Origin: Chitinophaga caseinilytica
GTDB lineage: Bacteria; Bacteroidota; Bacteroidia; Chitinophagales; Chitinophagaceae
NCBI RefSeq assembly: GCF_038396765.1
Contig: NZ_CP150096.1
Location: 2,649,001 to 2,713,000 of the forward strand
Direction: 5' to 3'
DNA: 64,000 bases
The notes under the pieces were generated by a model that saw only the letters and a list, made by a program, of their open reading frames with translations, made no database searches and was not told the DNA's origin. A program made the translations under genes and the position numbers. Shown piece after piece: positions 30,015-39,262 of the stretch (within the stretch, counting starts at the first letter, position 1; the number at the start of each line of letters is the position of its first letter).

Positions 30015-32366
30015 CTAGTCCGCTTTCTTTTTGCGGGGCGGTGCCTTTTTCTTGGGTGGGTTGGCTTTCAGCTCTTCGATGATGGCTTTGGCTTCTTCCA
30101 CGGTGATATCGGCGGCGGTCTCATGTTTTTCTTTCGGCAGTTTATAGTTGCGCAGGCCTACTTTCAGGTACGGACCGTAGGGGCCTCTCAGCACCTGGAT
30201 CTTTTCCTTTTCGAACACCTTGATGGTACGTTCGTCTTTGGCCTGGCGTTTCTCGACGATGAGCGGCGCTACTTCTTCCAGTTCCACGGTGTAAGGGTCC
30301 ATTTCCTTTTTGAGGGAATAGAATTTCTTATCGTGTTGTGCGTAGGGCCCGAACCTGCCGATGTTCACGGACACTTCCGTGCCTTCGAACAGGCCGAGGT
30401 TGCGGGGGAGGCGGAACAGGTCCATGGCTTCCTCGAACGTGATGGTCTCGATGCTCTGGGTCTGTTTCAGTTTGGCGAAACGGGGCTTTTCCTCGTCGTC
30501 TACCTTCCCGATCTGCACCATGGGGCCGAAGCGGCCCATGCGGGCGGTAACGGGCTTGCCGGAGGCGGGGTCTTCGCCGAGGTGGCGTTCTCCCTTCACT
30601 CTTTCCGCTTTTTCCAGCGTTTCTTCCACATTATTATGGAACGGGGCGTAGAAGTCGGACAGCATTTTGTTCCATTTCTTCTTGCCGCCGGCGATTTCGT
30701 CGAATTCTTCTTCGATGCGGGCGGTGAACCCATAATCCATTACCCGGTCGAAATATTGTTTCAGGAAGTCGGTCACCAGCATCCCGAGGTCGGTCGGGAA
30801 GAGTTTTGCTTTTTCGGCGCCGGTATTTTCCTGGTCGGTTTGTTTGCTGATTTTGTCGTTTTTCAGCCACAGGATGCGGAAATCCCTTTTCACGCCTTCC
30901 TTGTCGCGCTTCTCCACATATCCGCGTTTCTGGATGGTGGTGATGGTGGGGGCGTAGGTGGATGGGCGGCCGATGCCGAGCTCTTCGAGTTTCTTTACCA
31001 GCGAGGCTTCCGTGTACCGGGGAGCGGGGCGGGTGAATCGTTCGGTGGCTTTCATTTCCTTCAGTTCCAGCGCCTGTTTCACGGCCAGGGGCGGCAATAC
31101 GCCTTCCTGGTCCTCTTCGTCGGCATCTTCATCGTCGCGGCTCTCCATATATACTTTCAGGAAGCCGTCGAATTTCAGCACTTCGCCGCTGGCGGTAAGC
31201 TCTTCGTGGTTGGTGGAGATATCGATCTTGGCGATGGTTTTCTCCAGTTCCGCGTCGGCCATCTGGCTGGCGATGGTGCGTTTCCAGATCAGTTCGTAGA
31301 GGCGTTTGAGGTCGGAATCGTCTACCGAAGCGTTTTCCATGTAAGTGGGACGGATGGCTTCGTGCGCTTCCTGGGCGTTTTCGTTCTTGTTTTTGTATTT
31401 GCGGGATTGATAGTAGCGGTCGCCCCAGTTTTTGTGGATGGCTTTGCTGATATCTTCCATGGCGGTGTCTGACAGGTTAACGGAGTCCGTTCTCATGTAG
31501 GTGATCTGCCCGGATTCGTAGAGCTTCTGGGCGAGGAGCATCGTTTTGGACACGCTGTACCCGAGCTTGCGGGAGGCTTCCTGCTGGAGGGTGGAAGTAG
31601 TGAACGGGGCGGCGGGGGATTTTTTCCCCGGTTTCACGGTCACGTCTTTCACCGTATAGGCGGCGCCGACGCACTGTTCGAGGAACTTTTCGGCGTCTTC
31701 CGCGGTTTTGAAGCGGGAGGGGCCGTCGGCCTTGAAGGCGATGGTCCGGCCCTGGATGTCTTTGGCCATGAACCAGGCCTCTACCTTGAAGGAGCTGGTG
31801 GTCTCGAACTGGTTGATCTCGCGTTCGCGCTCTACGATCAGCCTAACGGCAACGGATTGTACGCGGCCGGCAGACAGGGAATTGCGCATGCTCATTTTGC
31901 GCCAGAGCACGGGAGACAGCTCGAAGCCCACGATCCGGTCGAGGATACGGCGGGCCTGCTGGGCGTTCACCAGGTTCATGTCGAGCAGGCGGGGCGTACG
32001 AACGGCTTTTTCGATGGCGGGTTTCGTAATCTCGTGAAATACAATGCGTTTGGTAGAGGAGGGATCGAGGCCGAGCACTTCGCAAAGGTGCCATGAAATG
32101 GCTTCCCCTTCGCGGTCCTCATCCGTTGCGAGCCAAACCTCCTCGGAGTCTTTCACCAGTTTTTTTAATTCCTTGACAACCTTTTCCTTGTCTTCCGGTA
32201 TTATATATTTCGGTTTGAAATTATTCTGAATGTCGATTCCCATGTCATCCTTCTCCAGGTCACGGATGTGACCGAAGGAAGATTTCACTTCAAAATCCTT
32301 TCCTAATATTTTCTCAATCGTTTTCGCCTTTGCCGGGGATTCTACAATCACGAGATTTTTAGCCAT
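30015..32366 (-). CDS. topA: DNA topoisomerase I
   Basis: This 783-residue type IA topoisomerase relaxes negative supercoils. The N-terminal Toprim domain has KNLVIVESPAKAKTIEKIL and the acidic DEDREGEAI motif. The active tyrosine is in ITYMRTDSVNLS. Cysteine zinc fingers are absent from the C-terminus. It instead carries repeated GRFGPMVQIG, GRFGPYAQ and RGPYGPYLKVG units and ends in a Lys-rich tail (KAIIEELKANPPKKKAPPRKK), usual for Bacteroidota. It is divergent from the DUF2520 gene. Confidence 0.97.
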   Translation of the reverse strand: MAKNLVIVESPAKAKTIEKILGKDFEVKSSFGHIRDLEKDDMGIDIQNNFKPKYIIPEDKEKVVKELKKLVKDSEEVWLATDEDREGEAISWHLCEVLGLDPSSTKRIVFHEITKPAIEKAVRTPRLLDMNLVNAQQARRILDRIVGFELSPVLWRKMSMRNSLSAGRVQSVAVRLIVEREREINQFETTSSFKVEAWFMAKDIQGRTIAFKADGPSRFKTAEDAEKFLEQCVGAAYTVKDVTVKPGKKSPAAPFTTSTLQQEASRKLGYSVSKTMLLAQKLYESGQITYMRTDSVNLSDTAMEDISKAIHKNWGDRYYQSRKYKNKNENAQEAHEAIRPTYMENASVDDSDLKRLYELIWKRTIASQMADAELEKTIAKIDISTNHEELTASGEVLKFDGFLKVYMESRDDEDADEEDQEGVLPPLAVKQALELKEMKATERFTRPAPRYTEASLVKKLEELGIGRPSTYAPTITTIQKRGYVEKRDKEGVKRDFRILWLKNDKISKQTDQENTGAEKAKLFPTDLGMLVTDFLKQYFDRVMDYGFTARIEEEFDEIAGGKKKWNKMLSDFYAPFHNNVEETLEKAERVKGERHLGEDPASGKPVTARMGRFGPMVQIGKVDDEEKPRFAKLKQTQSIETITFEEAMDLFRLPRNLGLFEGTEVSVNIGRFGPYAQHDKKFYSLKKEMDPYTVELEEVAPLIVEKRQAKDERTIKVFEKEKIQVLRGPYGPYLKVGLRNYKLPKEKHETAADITVEEAKAIIEELKANPPKKKAPPRKKKAD

Positions 32367-32576
32367 GAACGCCTTTTTATGTCTGTAATTACGCTGAAAT
32401 TTGTATCAATATTACAAATCCGATTGATGCAATTATATAAAAGTAGGATGATATAAAAAATAGATAAGGTTAAATACTTGAATTCCAGCGTGCAACAGAC
32501 GCCATATTATTATGTTATCTCCTTTTCGCCGAAAGACGCTTATATTACATATTCATTTTTACTTACATCGAACGCC

Positions 32577-33338
32577 ATGGACATCGTCATTATCGGATCA
32601 GGGAATGTAGCGCATTGTTTTGGTCACCTCATGAAGCTGCACGGCCATCCTGTAAAGCAGGTGATCAGCCGTAACAAGGACAACGCCCGGGTGCTGGCGG
32701 AATCCCTCGGCGCCGAATCTTCCGGCGACCTGATGGACATTCATATGGAGGCAGACGTGTACCTCCTGGCCGTGGGAGACGATGCCCTCGCCCAGCTGAA
32801 CAACGATCTCCGCCTGGGCCGCCGCATCGTGGTGCACACCGCGGGCGCCGTTCCCCTGTCGGCCATCGGCAATATTTCCACCAACACGGGCGTATTATAC
32901 CCCTTGCAAAGCATCCGGAAGGAGAATAAGTCCTACCCCGAAATCCCCCTCATGCTGGAAGCCTCGTCTGACGAAGTGCAGAAGCGCCTCCTGGCCCTGG
33001 CTCAGAGCATCAGCGGCTCCATTTCCATCATGAACTCCGAACAACGGCTCCAGATGCACCTGGCCGCCGTTTTCTGCAATAATTTCACCAACCACCTCAT
33101 CGCCCTCGCCAAATTCTATTGCGAACAGGAAGGGCGCGATTTCCAGTTGCTGGCGCCCCTCATCCGGGAAACTTTCCAGCGGCTCGACAAGTTCCCGCCG
33201 GAAAGCGTACAAACCGGCCCGGCGGTCAGGAACGACGAAAAAACCATGGCCCTGCACGAATCCCTGCTCGTCAATTACCCCTCCATGGCCCAGATTTACC
33301 CGTTGCTGTCGGAAAGTATTCTCCAGTTCCATAAATGA
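32577..33338 (+). CDS. Rossmann-like and DUF2520 domain protein
   Basis: This 253-residue protein has an N-terminal NAD(P)-binding motif (DIVIIGSGNVAHCFGHLM) of the F420/NADP oxidoreductase type, the DVYLLAVGDDAL strand, and HTAGAVPLSAI. A C-terminal helical DUF2520 domain follows (AAVFCNNFTNHLIALAKFYCEQEG, TGPAVRNDEKTMALH). Function is unproven; the fold is like 6-phosphogluconate or ketopantoate-type dehydrogenases. The ATG at 32577 puts the Rossmann motif at residue 2, and the 33 upstream residues of the open frame are unlikely. It leads the run KdsC-UbiA-Maf. Confidence 0.85.
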   Translation: MDIVIIGSGNVAHCFGHLMKLHGHPVKQVISRNKDNARVLAESLGAESSGDLMDIHMEADVYLLAVGDDALAQLNNDLRLGRRIVVHTAGAVPLSAIGNISTNTGVLYPLQSIRKENKSYPEIPLMLEASSDEVQKRLLALAQSISGSISIMNSEQRLQMHLAAVFCNNFTNHLIALAKFYCEQEGRDFQLLAPLIRETFQRLDKFPPESVQTGPAVRNDEKTMALHESLLVNYPSMAQIYPLLSESILQFHK

Positions 33339-33417
33339 TTGGCGGTCTCCCGATTAACGAATATTTTTGCGCACCGGCCCCCCGGCCGGCCAACGCAGAA
33401 ACGACAGATTGATAGTT

Positions 33418-33939
33418 ATGAACGTATTGGAACATTTTTCCCGCATCCGCACTTTCGTGTTCGACGTAGACGGTGTGCTGACCGACGGAACGGTACAGCT
33501 GCTGCCCGGCGGCGAACTGAGCCGTAAAATGAGCATCCGCGACGGGTACGCCCTGCAGCTGGCGGTGAAGAAAGGCTACCGGATCGCCATTATTTCCGGC
33601 GGAAGGTCGGAAAGTGTGGTATCGAGGCTCAACGGACTGGGGATCAGCGACGTGTTTACCGGCGTGGCCGACAAAGTGGAGAGGCTGGAGGCCTATGCCC
33701 TGGAGCACGATCTTGTTTGGGACGAGATCCTGTTCATGGGAGACGATATCCCCGATTACCGCGCCATGCAGCTGGTAGGGCTGGCAACCTGCCCGGCAGA
33801 TGCGGCGCCGGAGATCAAATCCATCAGCCGTTACATTTCGCCCATCACCGGTGGGGCAGGATGCGCGCGCGACGTCATCGAAAAGGTGCTGAAGCTCAAT
33901 GGCGACTGGCAGCTCGACGAGGGCATCAGCGCCAGGTAG
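33418..33939 (+). CDS. kdsC: HAD-superfamily phosphatase of the KdsC type
   Basis: This 173-residue hydrolase of the C0 HAD type lacks a cap domain. Motif I is VFDVDGVLTDG, motif II is ISGGRSE, and motif IV is LFMGDDIPDY. Length and the SIRDGYALQLAVKKGY segment match 3-deoxy-D-manno-octulosonate 8-phosphate phosphatase, which makes free Kdo for LPS. Substrate specificity is inferred; related nonulosonate phosphatases look similar. The start at 33418 excludes 17 unlikely upstream residues. It is probably in one transcript with its neighbours. Confidence 0.85.
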   Translation: MNVLEHFSRIRTFVFDVDGVLTDGTVQLLPGGELSRKMSIRDGYALQLAVKKGYRIAIISGGRSESVVSRLNGLGISDVFTGVADKVERLEAYALEHDLVWDEILFMGDDIPDYRAMQLVGLATCPADAAPEIKSISRYISPITGGAGCARDVIEKVLKLNGDWQLDEGISAR

Positions 33940-33972
33940 CCCAATCCGAAATCACTTCCATAAAAACATATA

Positions 33973-34914
33973 ATGACCCTTATCGCAGCTTTTTTCAGGA
34001 TGATCCGGTATCCGAACCTGATCTACATCGCGCTCACGCAGTTGCTGTTGCAGTTTTGCGTGGTGGCGCCCGTGCTGCAGAAAAGCGGGCTCGAGCCCTC
34101 CCTTACCTGGCCGCATTTCGTGCTGCTCTGCATTTCCACGCTGATGGTGGCGGCAGGCGGCTATATCATCAACGATTATTTCGACATCAATATAGACCTG
34201 GTCAACAAGCCGGAAAAAATGGTGGTGGAAAAGATCATCAACCGCCGCTGGGCCATGGCCTGGCATACCATGCTCAACATGGCCGGGGTTTCCATCGGTT
34301 TCCTCGTGGCGTTCAAGATCGGCCAGTTTTACCTGGGCTTCATCCAGGTGATCTGCACCATGTTGCTGTGGTTCTATTCCACGTCGTTCAAGCGCCAGGT
34401 GATCATCGGCAATGTCGTGATCTCGCTGCTGACGGCGCTCAGCGTTGTGGTGGTGGGTTTTTACGAGAAACAGATTTATGAGAGCTTCGAGGCGATCATG
34501 TCGCCCGCAGGCCGGAAGCTCATCCAGGTCATCGGCATTTACGCATTGTTCGCGTTCCTGTTGTCCATGATCCGGGAGATCGTGAAGGATATGGAAGACA
34601 TGATCGGCGACAGCAAAGACGGTTGCCGGACGCTGCCCATCGTTTGGGGCGTGAAGAAAACGAAGAATTTTACCATGGTGTTGATACTGGTGCTGGAATT
34701 ACTGTTACTCGTGTTGATGGGCGTAACTTTTGCACGGGGTTGGTATCCCGCGGTGGGATATGTGGGCCTGTTCGTCGTTTTCCCGCTCGCGTGGTTCATC
34801 CAGCGGCCGTTGGCGAAGGCGTACCAGCCGGAGCATTACCATTCCATTTCCACCTGGATCAAGATCGTGATGCTGACCGGCATCCTGTCTATGGTGTTTT
34901 TTAAAATCATGTAG
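33973..34914 (+). CDS. UbiA-family prenyltransferase (geranylgeranylglycerol-phosphate synthase-like)
   Basis: This 313-residue membrane enzyme has about eight helices. It carries the two Asp-rich motifs of the UbiA family: NDYFDINIDLVNKPEK near residue 66 and DMEDMIGDSKDG near 204. These bind the prenyl diphosphate through magnesium. Bacteroidota copies next to KdsC and Maf are often labelled geranylgeranylglycerol-phosphate geranylgeranyltransferase, but the acceptor is unproven. Maf starts 1 base after its stop, so the two are co-transcribed. Confidence 0.85.
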   Translation: MTLIAAFFRMIRYPNLIYIALTQLLLQFCVVAPVLQKSGLEPSLTWPHFVLLCISTLMVAAGGYIINDYFDINIDLVNKPEKMVVEKIINRRWAMAWHTMLNMAGVSIGFLVAFKIGQFYLGFIQVICTMLLWFYSTSFKRQVIIGNVVISLLTALSVVVVGFYEKQIYESFEAIMSPAGRKLIQVIGIYALFAFLLSMIREIVKDMEDMIGDSKDGCRTLPIVWGVKKTKNFTMVLILVLELLLLVLMGVTFARGWYPAVGYVGLFVVFPLAWFIQRPLAKAYQPEHYHSISTWIKIVMLTGILSMVFFKIM

Positions 34915-34915
34915 C

Positions 34916-35485
34916 ATGTATTCCCGCAAACCCGTTATACTGGCCAGCCAGAGCCCCCGCCGCGCGCAACTCCTGGAGCAGGCCGGCATCCCCTTCGAAG
35001 TAAAAGTAAGCGCGGCCGACGAATCGTGGCCCGAAGGCATGCCGGTGCCCGAAGTGCCGGAGCACATCGCCCGGCAGAAAGCGAAGGCGGTGCAGGCCCA
35101 TTACGGTGCAGACGATATCATTGTGGCCGCAGATACCATCGTGGTGCTGGATGGCGACGTGATCGGCAAACCGGCAGACCGGGCAGACGCCATCCATATC
35201 CTGGGCCGGTTGAGCGGCCGGGTGCATACGGTGATCACGGGCGTGGTGATCGTCCGCAACGGCGAGGAACAGGCGTTTTCACAGACCACGGAAGTGCATT
35301 TCAAACCGCTGACCACCGCGCAGATCGAGTTTTATGTAGACAACTACCAGCCTTACGATAAAGCCGGCGCCTACGCCATCCAGGAGTGGATCGGGGCCGT
35401 GGGGATCGACGGTATCAACGGCGATTTCTACAACGTGATGGGGCTGCCCATCAGCCAGGTGGCGGAACGGTTGGCGAAATTGTAA
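34916..35485 (+). CDS. maf: Maf family nucleotide pyrophosphatase
   Basis: This 189-residue house-cleaning enzyme hydrolyses non-canonical nucleoside triphosphates. Family motifs are ILASQSPRRAQLLEQAGIPFEV at the start (basic substrate loop SPRR), VAADTIVVLDGDVIGKP, and the later DKAGAYAIQEWIGAVGIDGINGD. It starts 1 base after the prenyltransferase stop and ends the apparent operon that begins with the DUF2520 gene. Confidence 0.94.
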   Translation: MYSRKPVILASQSPRRAQLLEQAGIPFEVKVSAADESWPEGMPVPEVPEHIARQKAKAVQAHYGADDIIVAADTIVVLDGDVIGKPADRADAIHILGRLSGRVHTVITGVVIVRNGEEQAFSQTTEVHFKPLTTAQIEFYVDNYQPYDKAGAYAIQEWIGAVGIDGINGDFYNVMGLPISQVAERLAKL

Positions 35486-35567
35486 TTAACCTTGCCTGAC
35501 CATCACTTCGCCATGTAAACGATTTGCAACGATGATTTGATGATATTACATCCCTTACCTGATAAAA

Positions 35568-36467
35568 ATGAAGTATAATTTCCCGAGAACTTTCGTGGCC
35601 GTGTTTGCGGCGCTGTTAGCCCTGGCGTCCTGTTCGCCCAACGACGATGTCCCGACGTTACCGGGAAACGAAAACGGCGATGACGTTTACCTGTACGGCT
35701 GGACGGAATCCGACCCTAACCAGCCCGCCGGAGAAATACGGTTGAACAAGGTGGAATACAATCCGAACCAGATAATCAGCGGGATCGTCCAGTTCGTAGA
35801 TAAAACGGAAGCGGGGAAGCGATACACTTCAGAAAAGTTCATATACCTCGATAAGAAATTGGTAAAGCGCGAGTTGTACGATCAACATGATGTTCGAATT
35901 GATTACATCGACTACGAGTATAAAGACAACCGCCTTTTCCGGACAATATCTTATGGATTTGACGCAAATTCGCGGTGGTATTTGTCACACATAGATACTT
36001 TCCAGTACAATGCTTCCGGGCAATTAGCGGGCAACCTGGTATTTGTGCCGGGTGGCGACAGCTACGAAGCGGCACGTTATGTATTCGAATACAGCTGGGT
36101 CAACGGGAATGCAACGGAGATGAAACATTATCGCTGGGAGGGAGATCAGCGCATTCTGACCGGATACTTCAAATTTCTGTATGGCGGTGTCCCTAATTTC
36201 TATGGCCAGTGGTTCAAAAATAATTTGTTGGCCATGCGATATGGCGTGCCTGGTATCGATATTCATTACCTGAGCCACGATCTATGTACCGAACGTGTCA
36301 ATCTGCATGTTCAGGCCTATGCTGCCGACTCTACACATTTCGTATATGCTTTCGATGAAAATGGATTACCGAAAACGCGGACAGAAACTTACAAATCTGT
36401 TACCCAGTCCGGTACTTATGGCTGGAGCCGGCGGCATACTTTCGAATTCAGGAAGCGGGTACAGTAA
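35568..36467 (+). CDS. lipoprotein with YD-like repeats, unknown function
   Basis: This 299-residue protein has a lipoprotein signal (MKYNFPRTFVAVFAALLALASCS, Cys at about 22). The mature chain is beta-rich with repeated Tyr-x-Asn/Asp-Gly turns such as YNASGQLAGNLVF and FDENGLPKTRTETY, which resemble YD/DUF4595-type repeats of Bacteroidota surface lipoproteins. The base composition is less GC-rich than its neighbours, which hints at accessory DNA. Two related lipoproteins follow at 36629 and 38177. No function can be assigned. Confidence 0.75.
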   Translation: MKYNFPRTFVAVFAALLALASCSPNDDVPTLPGNENGDDVYLYGWTESDPNQPAGEIRLNKVEYNPNQIISGIVQFVDKTEAGKRYTSEKFIYLDKKLVKRELYDQHDVRIDYIDYEYKDNRLFRTISYGFDANSRWYLSHIDTFQYNASGQLAGNLVFVPGGDSYEAARYVFEYSWVNGNATEMKHYRWEGDQRILTGYFKFLYGGVPNFYGQWFKNNLLAMRYGVPGIDIHYLSHDLCTERVNLHVQAYAADSTHFVYAFDENGLPKTRTETYKSVTQSGTYGWSRRHTFEFRKRVQ

Positions 36468-36628
36468 AATGGCAGTCCAGCTAAGTATCAGTATTACTAC
36501 GCAAAAATGGCTTCGCGAAGCAGGAAGGAGACGCATTCTGTAATATTATTATATCTTCGCCAAGCTAACGCATGGAAGTTGACCGAACCCCGCGTGCCCG
36601 GAAACCGCGTTCAGACAACCGAATACCT

Positions 36629-37425
36629 ATGAAGAAAATGCTACCCGCCGCGCTGATGATGCTGGCGGCATGCAGTAAAAAAGATGCACCAGTAACACCC
36701 CGCCCCACCGAACCCGTCTGGAAACTGACGGAAATCGCCGGAGCCGGTGAATCCACTTTTTTTACTACAACAACGCCGGAGAGCCCTCCGCGTGGACAAC
36801 CCGTACCACCTCCGGGACAGACTCCTCAGCAGTGGCCTGGGCGGGCGGGAAGCTCGTTTTTACATATCTTTTCTTCGGTCAGCAGCAACGGATCGACCGC
36901 TCTTTCCTGTACACCGGCGATCGCCTCACCCGGGTCCAGTATCATAATTTCGATCATAGCGGCCAGTGGGCCGTCACCGACTACGATTCCCTCGTGTACA
37001 ACGGCAACCGGCTGGCCGAGCTGCATGTCGTGAATGCAGGCGCCCGCAACCAGCTGTTCAAATTGTATTGGGAAGGAGGGAACGTAGCGCGCTGTGAAAG
37101 CTTCGACGTTATCGCCGAAACGATCGTGCTCACCGGCATCATCAAATATCAGTACACAGACCAACCTGCACTGGCGCGTGTTTTCCCGCCGTGGTGCTAT
37201 TTCATCTGGACTGGCCGCGATTTTGCGGCCCTCAGTGAAAATGAGCGGTCGGTGGAAGAAGGGTCTTCGGCTATCGGCACCCTCCGCTGGCGCAATTCCT
37301 ACGGGCACGCCTACCTTACGGGTGGACGGCTGGAAAGCATGAGCTGGCGGCGCGAAGATTTCTCTGCTCCCGCAACGGCCGACTTCGCCCGTCAATTCGC
37401 CTATCAACTTTATCAAACCCAATAA
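36629..37425 (+). pseudogene. YD-like lipoprotein, split by a 1-base frameshift
   Basis: The signal MKKMLPAALMMLAACS opens the first frame, which runs to GAGESTFF. The rest (WAGGKLVFTYLFFGQQQRI and onward, ending FAYQLYQTQ) is in the -1 frame. One extra T in the T7 run at 36757-36763 restores FFYYNNAGEPSAWTTRTTSG, and the whole becomes a lipoprotein of about 265 residues. The restored YYNNAGEP and SLVYNGNRLAELHV turns match the style of the 35568 and 38177 proteins, so it is a paralogue. Confidence 0.8.
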
Positions 37426-37450
37426 CATCACCCGGTCCGTATACAACAAA

Positions 37451-37484
37451 AAAAACGGGAAGCACATGGCTTCCCGTTTTTTTT
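37451..37484. terminator. bidirectional terminator
   Basis: AAAAACGGGAAGC pairs with GCTTCCCGTTTTT around ACATG. It lies between two convergent genes. The core GGGAAGCACATGGCTTCCC is nearly identical to the hairpin at 38133. Confidence 0.9.
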
Positions 37485-37502
37485 GTTGAGAAAATACTTT
37501 CA

Positions 37503-37958
37503 TTAATACGCCGACATCGGCACGTTGGCGAATTCTACCGCATACGAGCCGGTGGGGCCGGAAGAAGGCATCGGCGGGCCGGAGAGCCAGCGGATCACCA
37601 CGGTGCCGGATGTGGAAATAGTGCATTCCATCAGGCGGCCATCGGCCTGCACTTTGGTGCCGCGCACCCGGGTGGAGGAGGTGCAGCCGGTGATGGTACC
37701 GATCGCAACACCGGTTTCCCATTGGGCCTGGGTGTACGGATTGGTAGCGAAATAGTGCGCCGCGAAATTGATCATCGTATACGTGTACGACGTAGCCGGG
37801 TTGCCGGTCAGGGAAAGGCTGAAATTTGTCTGGGTAAACGAGCAGCTGAACCTGGGAGCGGGCACTTTTGTCTTAGCGGGCTGGATGGCGGAGCTTTCGG
37901 ACGTGAAAACAGCGAACGCTGCCATAAGGGCGAAGGTTGCACAAACTTTTCTAAGCAT
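37503..37958 (-). CDS. secreted hypothetical protein
   Basis: This 151-residue protein has a Sec signal (MLRKVCATFALMAAFAVFTSESSA). The mature part is small, Ser/Thr-rich and beta-rich, with two cysteines (SCSFTQTNF and ITGCTSS) that may pair. The ending GPTGSYAVEFANVPMSAY is not a sorting signal I recognise. It is flanked by two near-identical terminators. I do not recognise the family. Confidence 0.65.
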   Translation of the reverse strand: MLRKVCATFALMAAFAVFTSESSAIQPAKTKVPAPRFSCSFTQTNFSLSLTGNPATSYTYTMINFAAHYFATNPYTQAQWETGVAIGTITGCTSSTRVRGTKVQADGRLMECTISTSGTVVIRWLSGPPMPSSGPTGSYAVEFANVPMSAY

Positions 37959-38132
37959 AATAAAGGGTTTTTTGGGTGAGGAATTATGTAGTTACAAGAT
38001 ACTACCCAGATAGACATACATGTTTGCAAAGGCTACCTCATTTTTCAATGCGGACGGCGTATAGCCGACATGTTTATCCGGTAAATTAATATCCTCATCC
38101 GATAGATTTACATCATTGGCGGCAGGGCAAAA

Positions 38133-38157
38133 AAAGGGAAGCACCTGGCTTCCCTTT
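38133..38157 (-). terminator. terminator of the 38177-39079 lipoprotein gene
   Basis: AAAGGGAAGC pairs with GCTTCCCTTT around ACCTG. On the minus strand a T tract follows (plus A run 38129-38135). Confidence 0.85.
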
Positions 38158-38176
38158 CATATCCGGTTAAAAGTTG

Positions 38177-39079
38177 CTATCGTTTGCTGTAACCGTAGAA
38201 GAAACCCCTCCGGTTTACGGGGCTTCCGGGCATGGAATGTGAGGTCTGCTTCTCGTTCATTTTAACAGGAAGGCCTTCCGTATTGAATTCCCAGGTACAT
38301 TCCGCGGTGTGGAACGGTTCATTTTTATGGTTGATCTCTTCTTTTTTCAGAATAAGCCCCGAACTGAAAATGTGACTATAAGTGAAGGAATGCAACCAGT
38401 AATGGAACGCGATACCGCCGGTGATGTATGGATTGGACTTCCCTTCAAGATAAGTATGTTTGGTCGTAAATGTGCGGACGGTGTCTCGTGCACCAGGGCC
38501 GGTACGGTTATATGACCAAAGCTCGCTCAGATAGTTGCCATTCCAGATGCAGCGGGTATATTCATACGGGTTGCTGGCATAGCTTGTGTCGTCGAGGTAG
38601 ATGGGCCGGTAGTTTTCGAAGGTATATTTCTGGACGGTGATTTGAGGGTAACCGGTGGTGTGGTAACTTTTGATGGATAGTGTATTTCCGGTAAGCGTCA
38701 CATCAGATGAGGAAGTGATCACCATGGGCCCATCTAAATTTATCTTGCCTTTCCGAAGTACGCGCTTCAGCACTTCGCCTTCGTATACGAACCTGGTGGT
38801 GTATTTCGACGTGTCTCCGTGCTCGGCTTTGCGGGCAAAGGTGATCCGGTCCAGCGTTCCATTGGCGTTGTAGAGGAAGTACGTAGTATCCGAGGCAACG
38901 GGATTCATCTCTCCTTTATCAACTTCCCAGTCGAGCTGATAAGACGGTTCAACGGGATCGATGATCGGTTTCGGTACATCGGTGTCGTTCGAGGAACAGG
39001 CAGCGAGTGAAAGCAGTGCCGCAAATAAGGGAATTCGTGTATGCACACGGGTGCTGAAGGTCAACATGTTCTTAGTCAT
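38177..39079 (-). CDS. YD-like lipoprotein, unknown function
   Basis: This 300-residue protein has a lipoprotein signal with a basic start and a lipobox (FAALLSLAACSS). The mature chain has the same turn-rich pattern as the plus-strand paralogues: LYNANGTLDRITF, CIWNGNYLSELW and FNTEGLPVKMNEKQ. It is likely displayed on the outer membrane. An in-frame ATG at 39067 is a possible alternative start. The orientation opposite to its paralogues suggests rearrangement or inverted duplication. Confidence 0.75.
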   Translation of the reverse strand: MTKNMLTFSTRVHTRIPLFAALLSLAACSSNDTDVPKPIIDPVEPSYQLDWEVDKGEMNPVASDTTYFLYNANGTLDRITFARKAEHGDTSKYTTRFVYEGEVLKRVLRKGKINLDGPMVITSSSDVTLTGNTLSIKSYHTTGYPQITVQKYTFENYRPIYLDDTSYASNPYEYTRCIWNGNYLSELWSYNRTGPGARDTVRTFTTKHTYLEGKSNPYITGGIAFHYWLHSFTYSHIFSSGLILKKEEINHKNEPFHTAECTWEFNTEGLPVKMNEKQTSHSMPGSPVNRRGFFYGYSKR

Positions 39080-39210
39080 AGCTGTAAGGGATTGCGTTAC
39101 AATGTTTATATTCAGATGCCAAGGTAAGGAATATATTGCCGGAATGAAAACGATCCTTGATGCGGTGAGGTGATTACGGTAACCCGCACACGCAGGGAGC
39201 GGGATAAAAT

Positions 39211-39246
39211 AAACGGTCCACCATTACTGGCGGACCGTTTTTTTAT
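39211..39246 (-). terminator. terminator downstream of homoserine dehydrogenase
   Basis: AAACGGTCC pairs with GGACCGTTT around a 12-base loop. A T-rich stretch (TTTATTTTAT) follows on the minus strand. The plus-strand side also has seven T, so it may work in both directions. Confidence 0.75.
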
Positions 39247-39262
39247 CAATCAGTTGTGGAGA

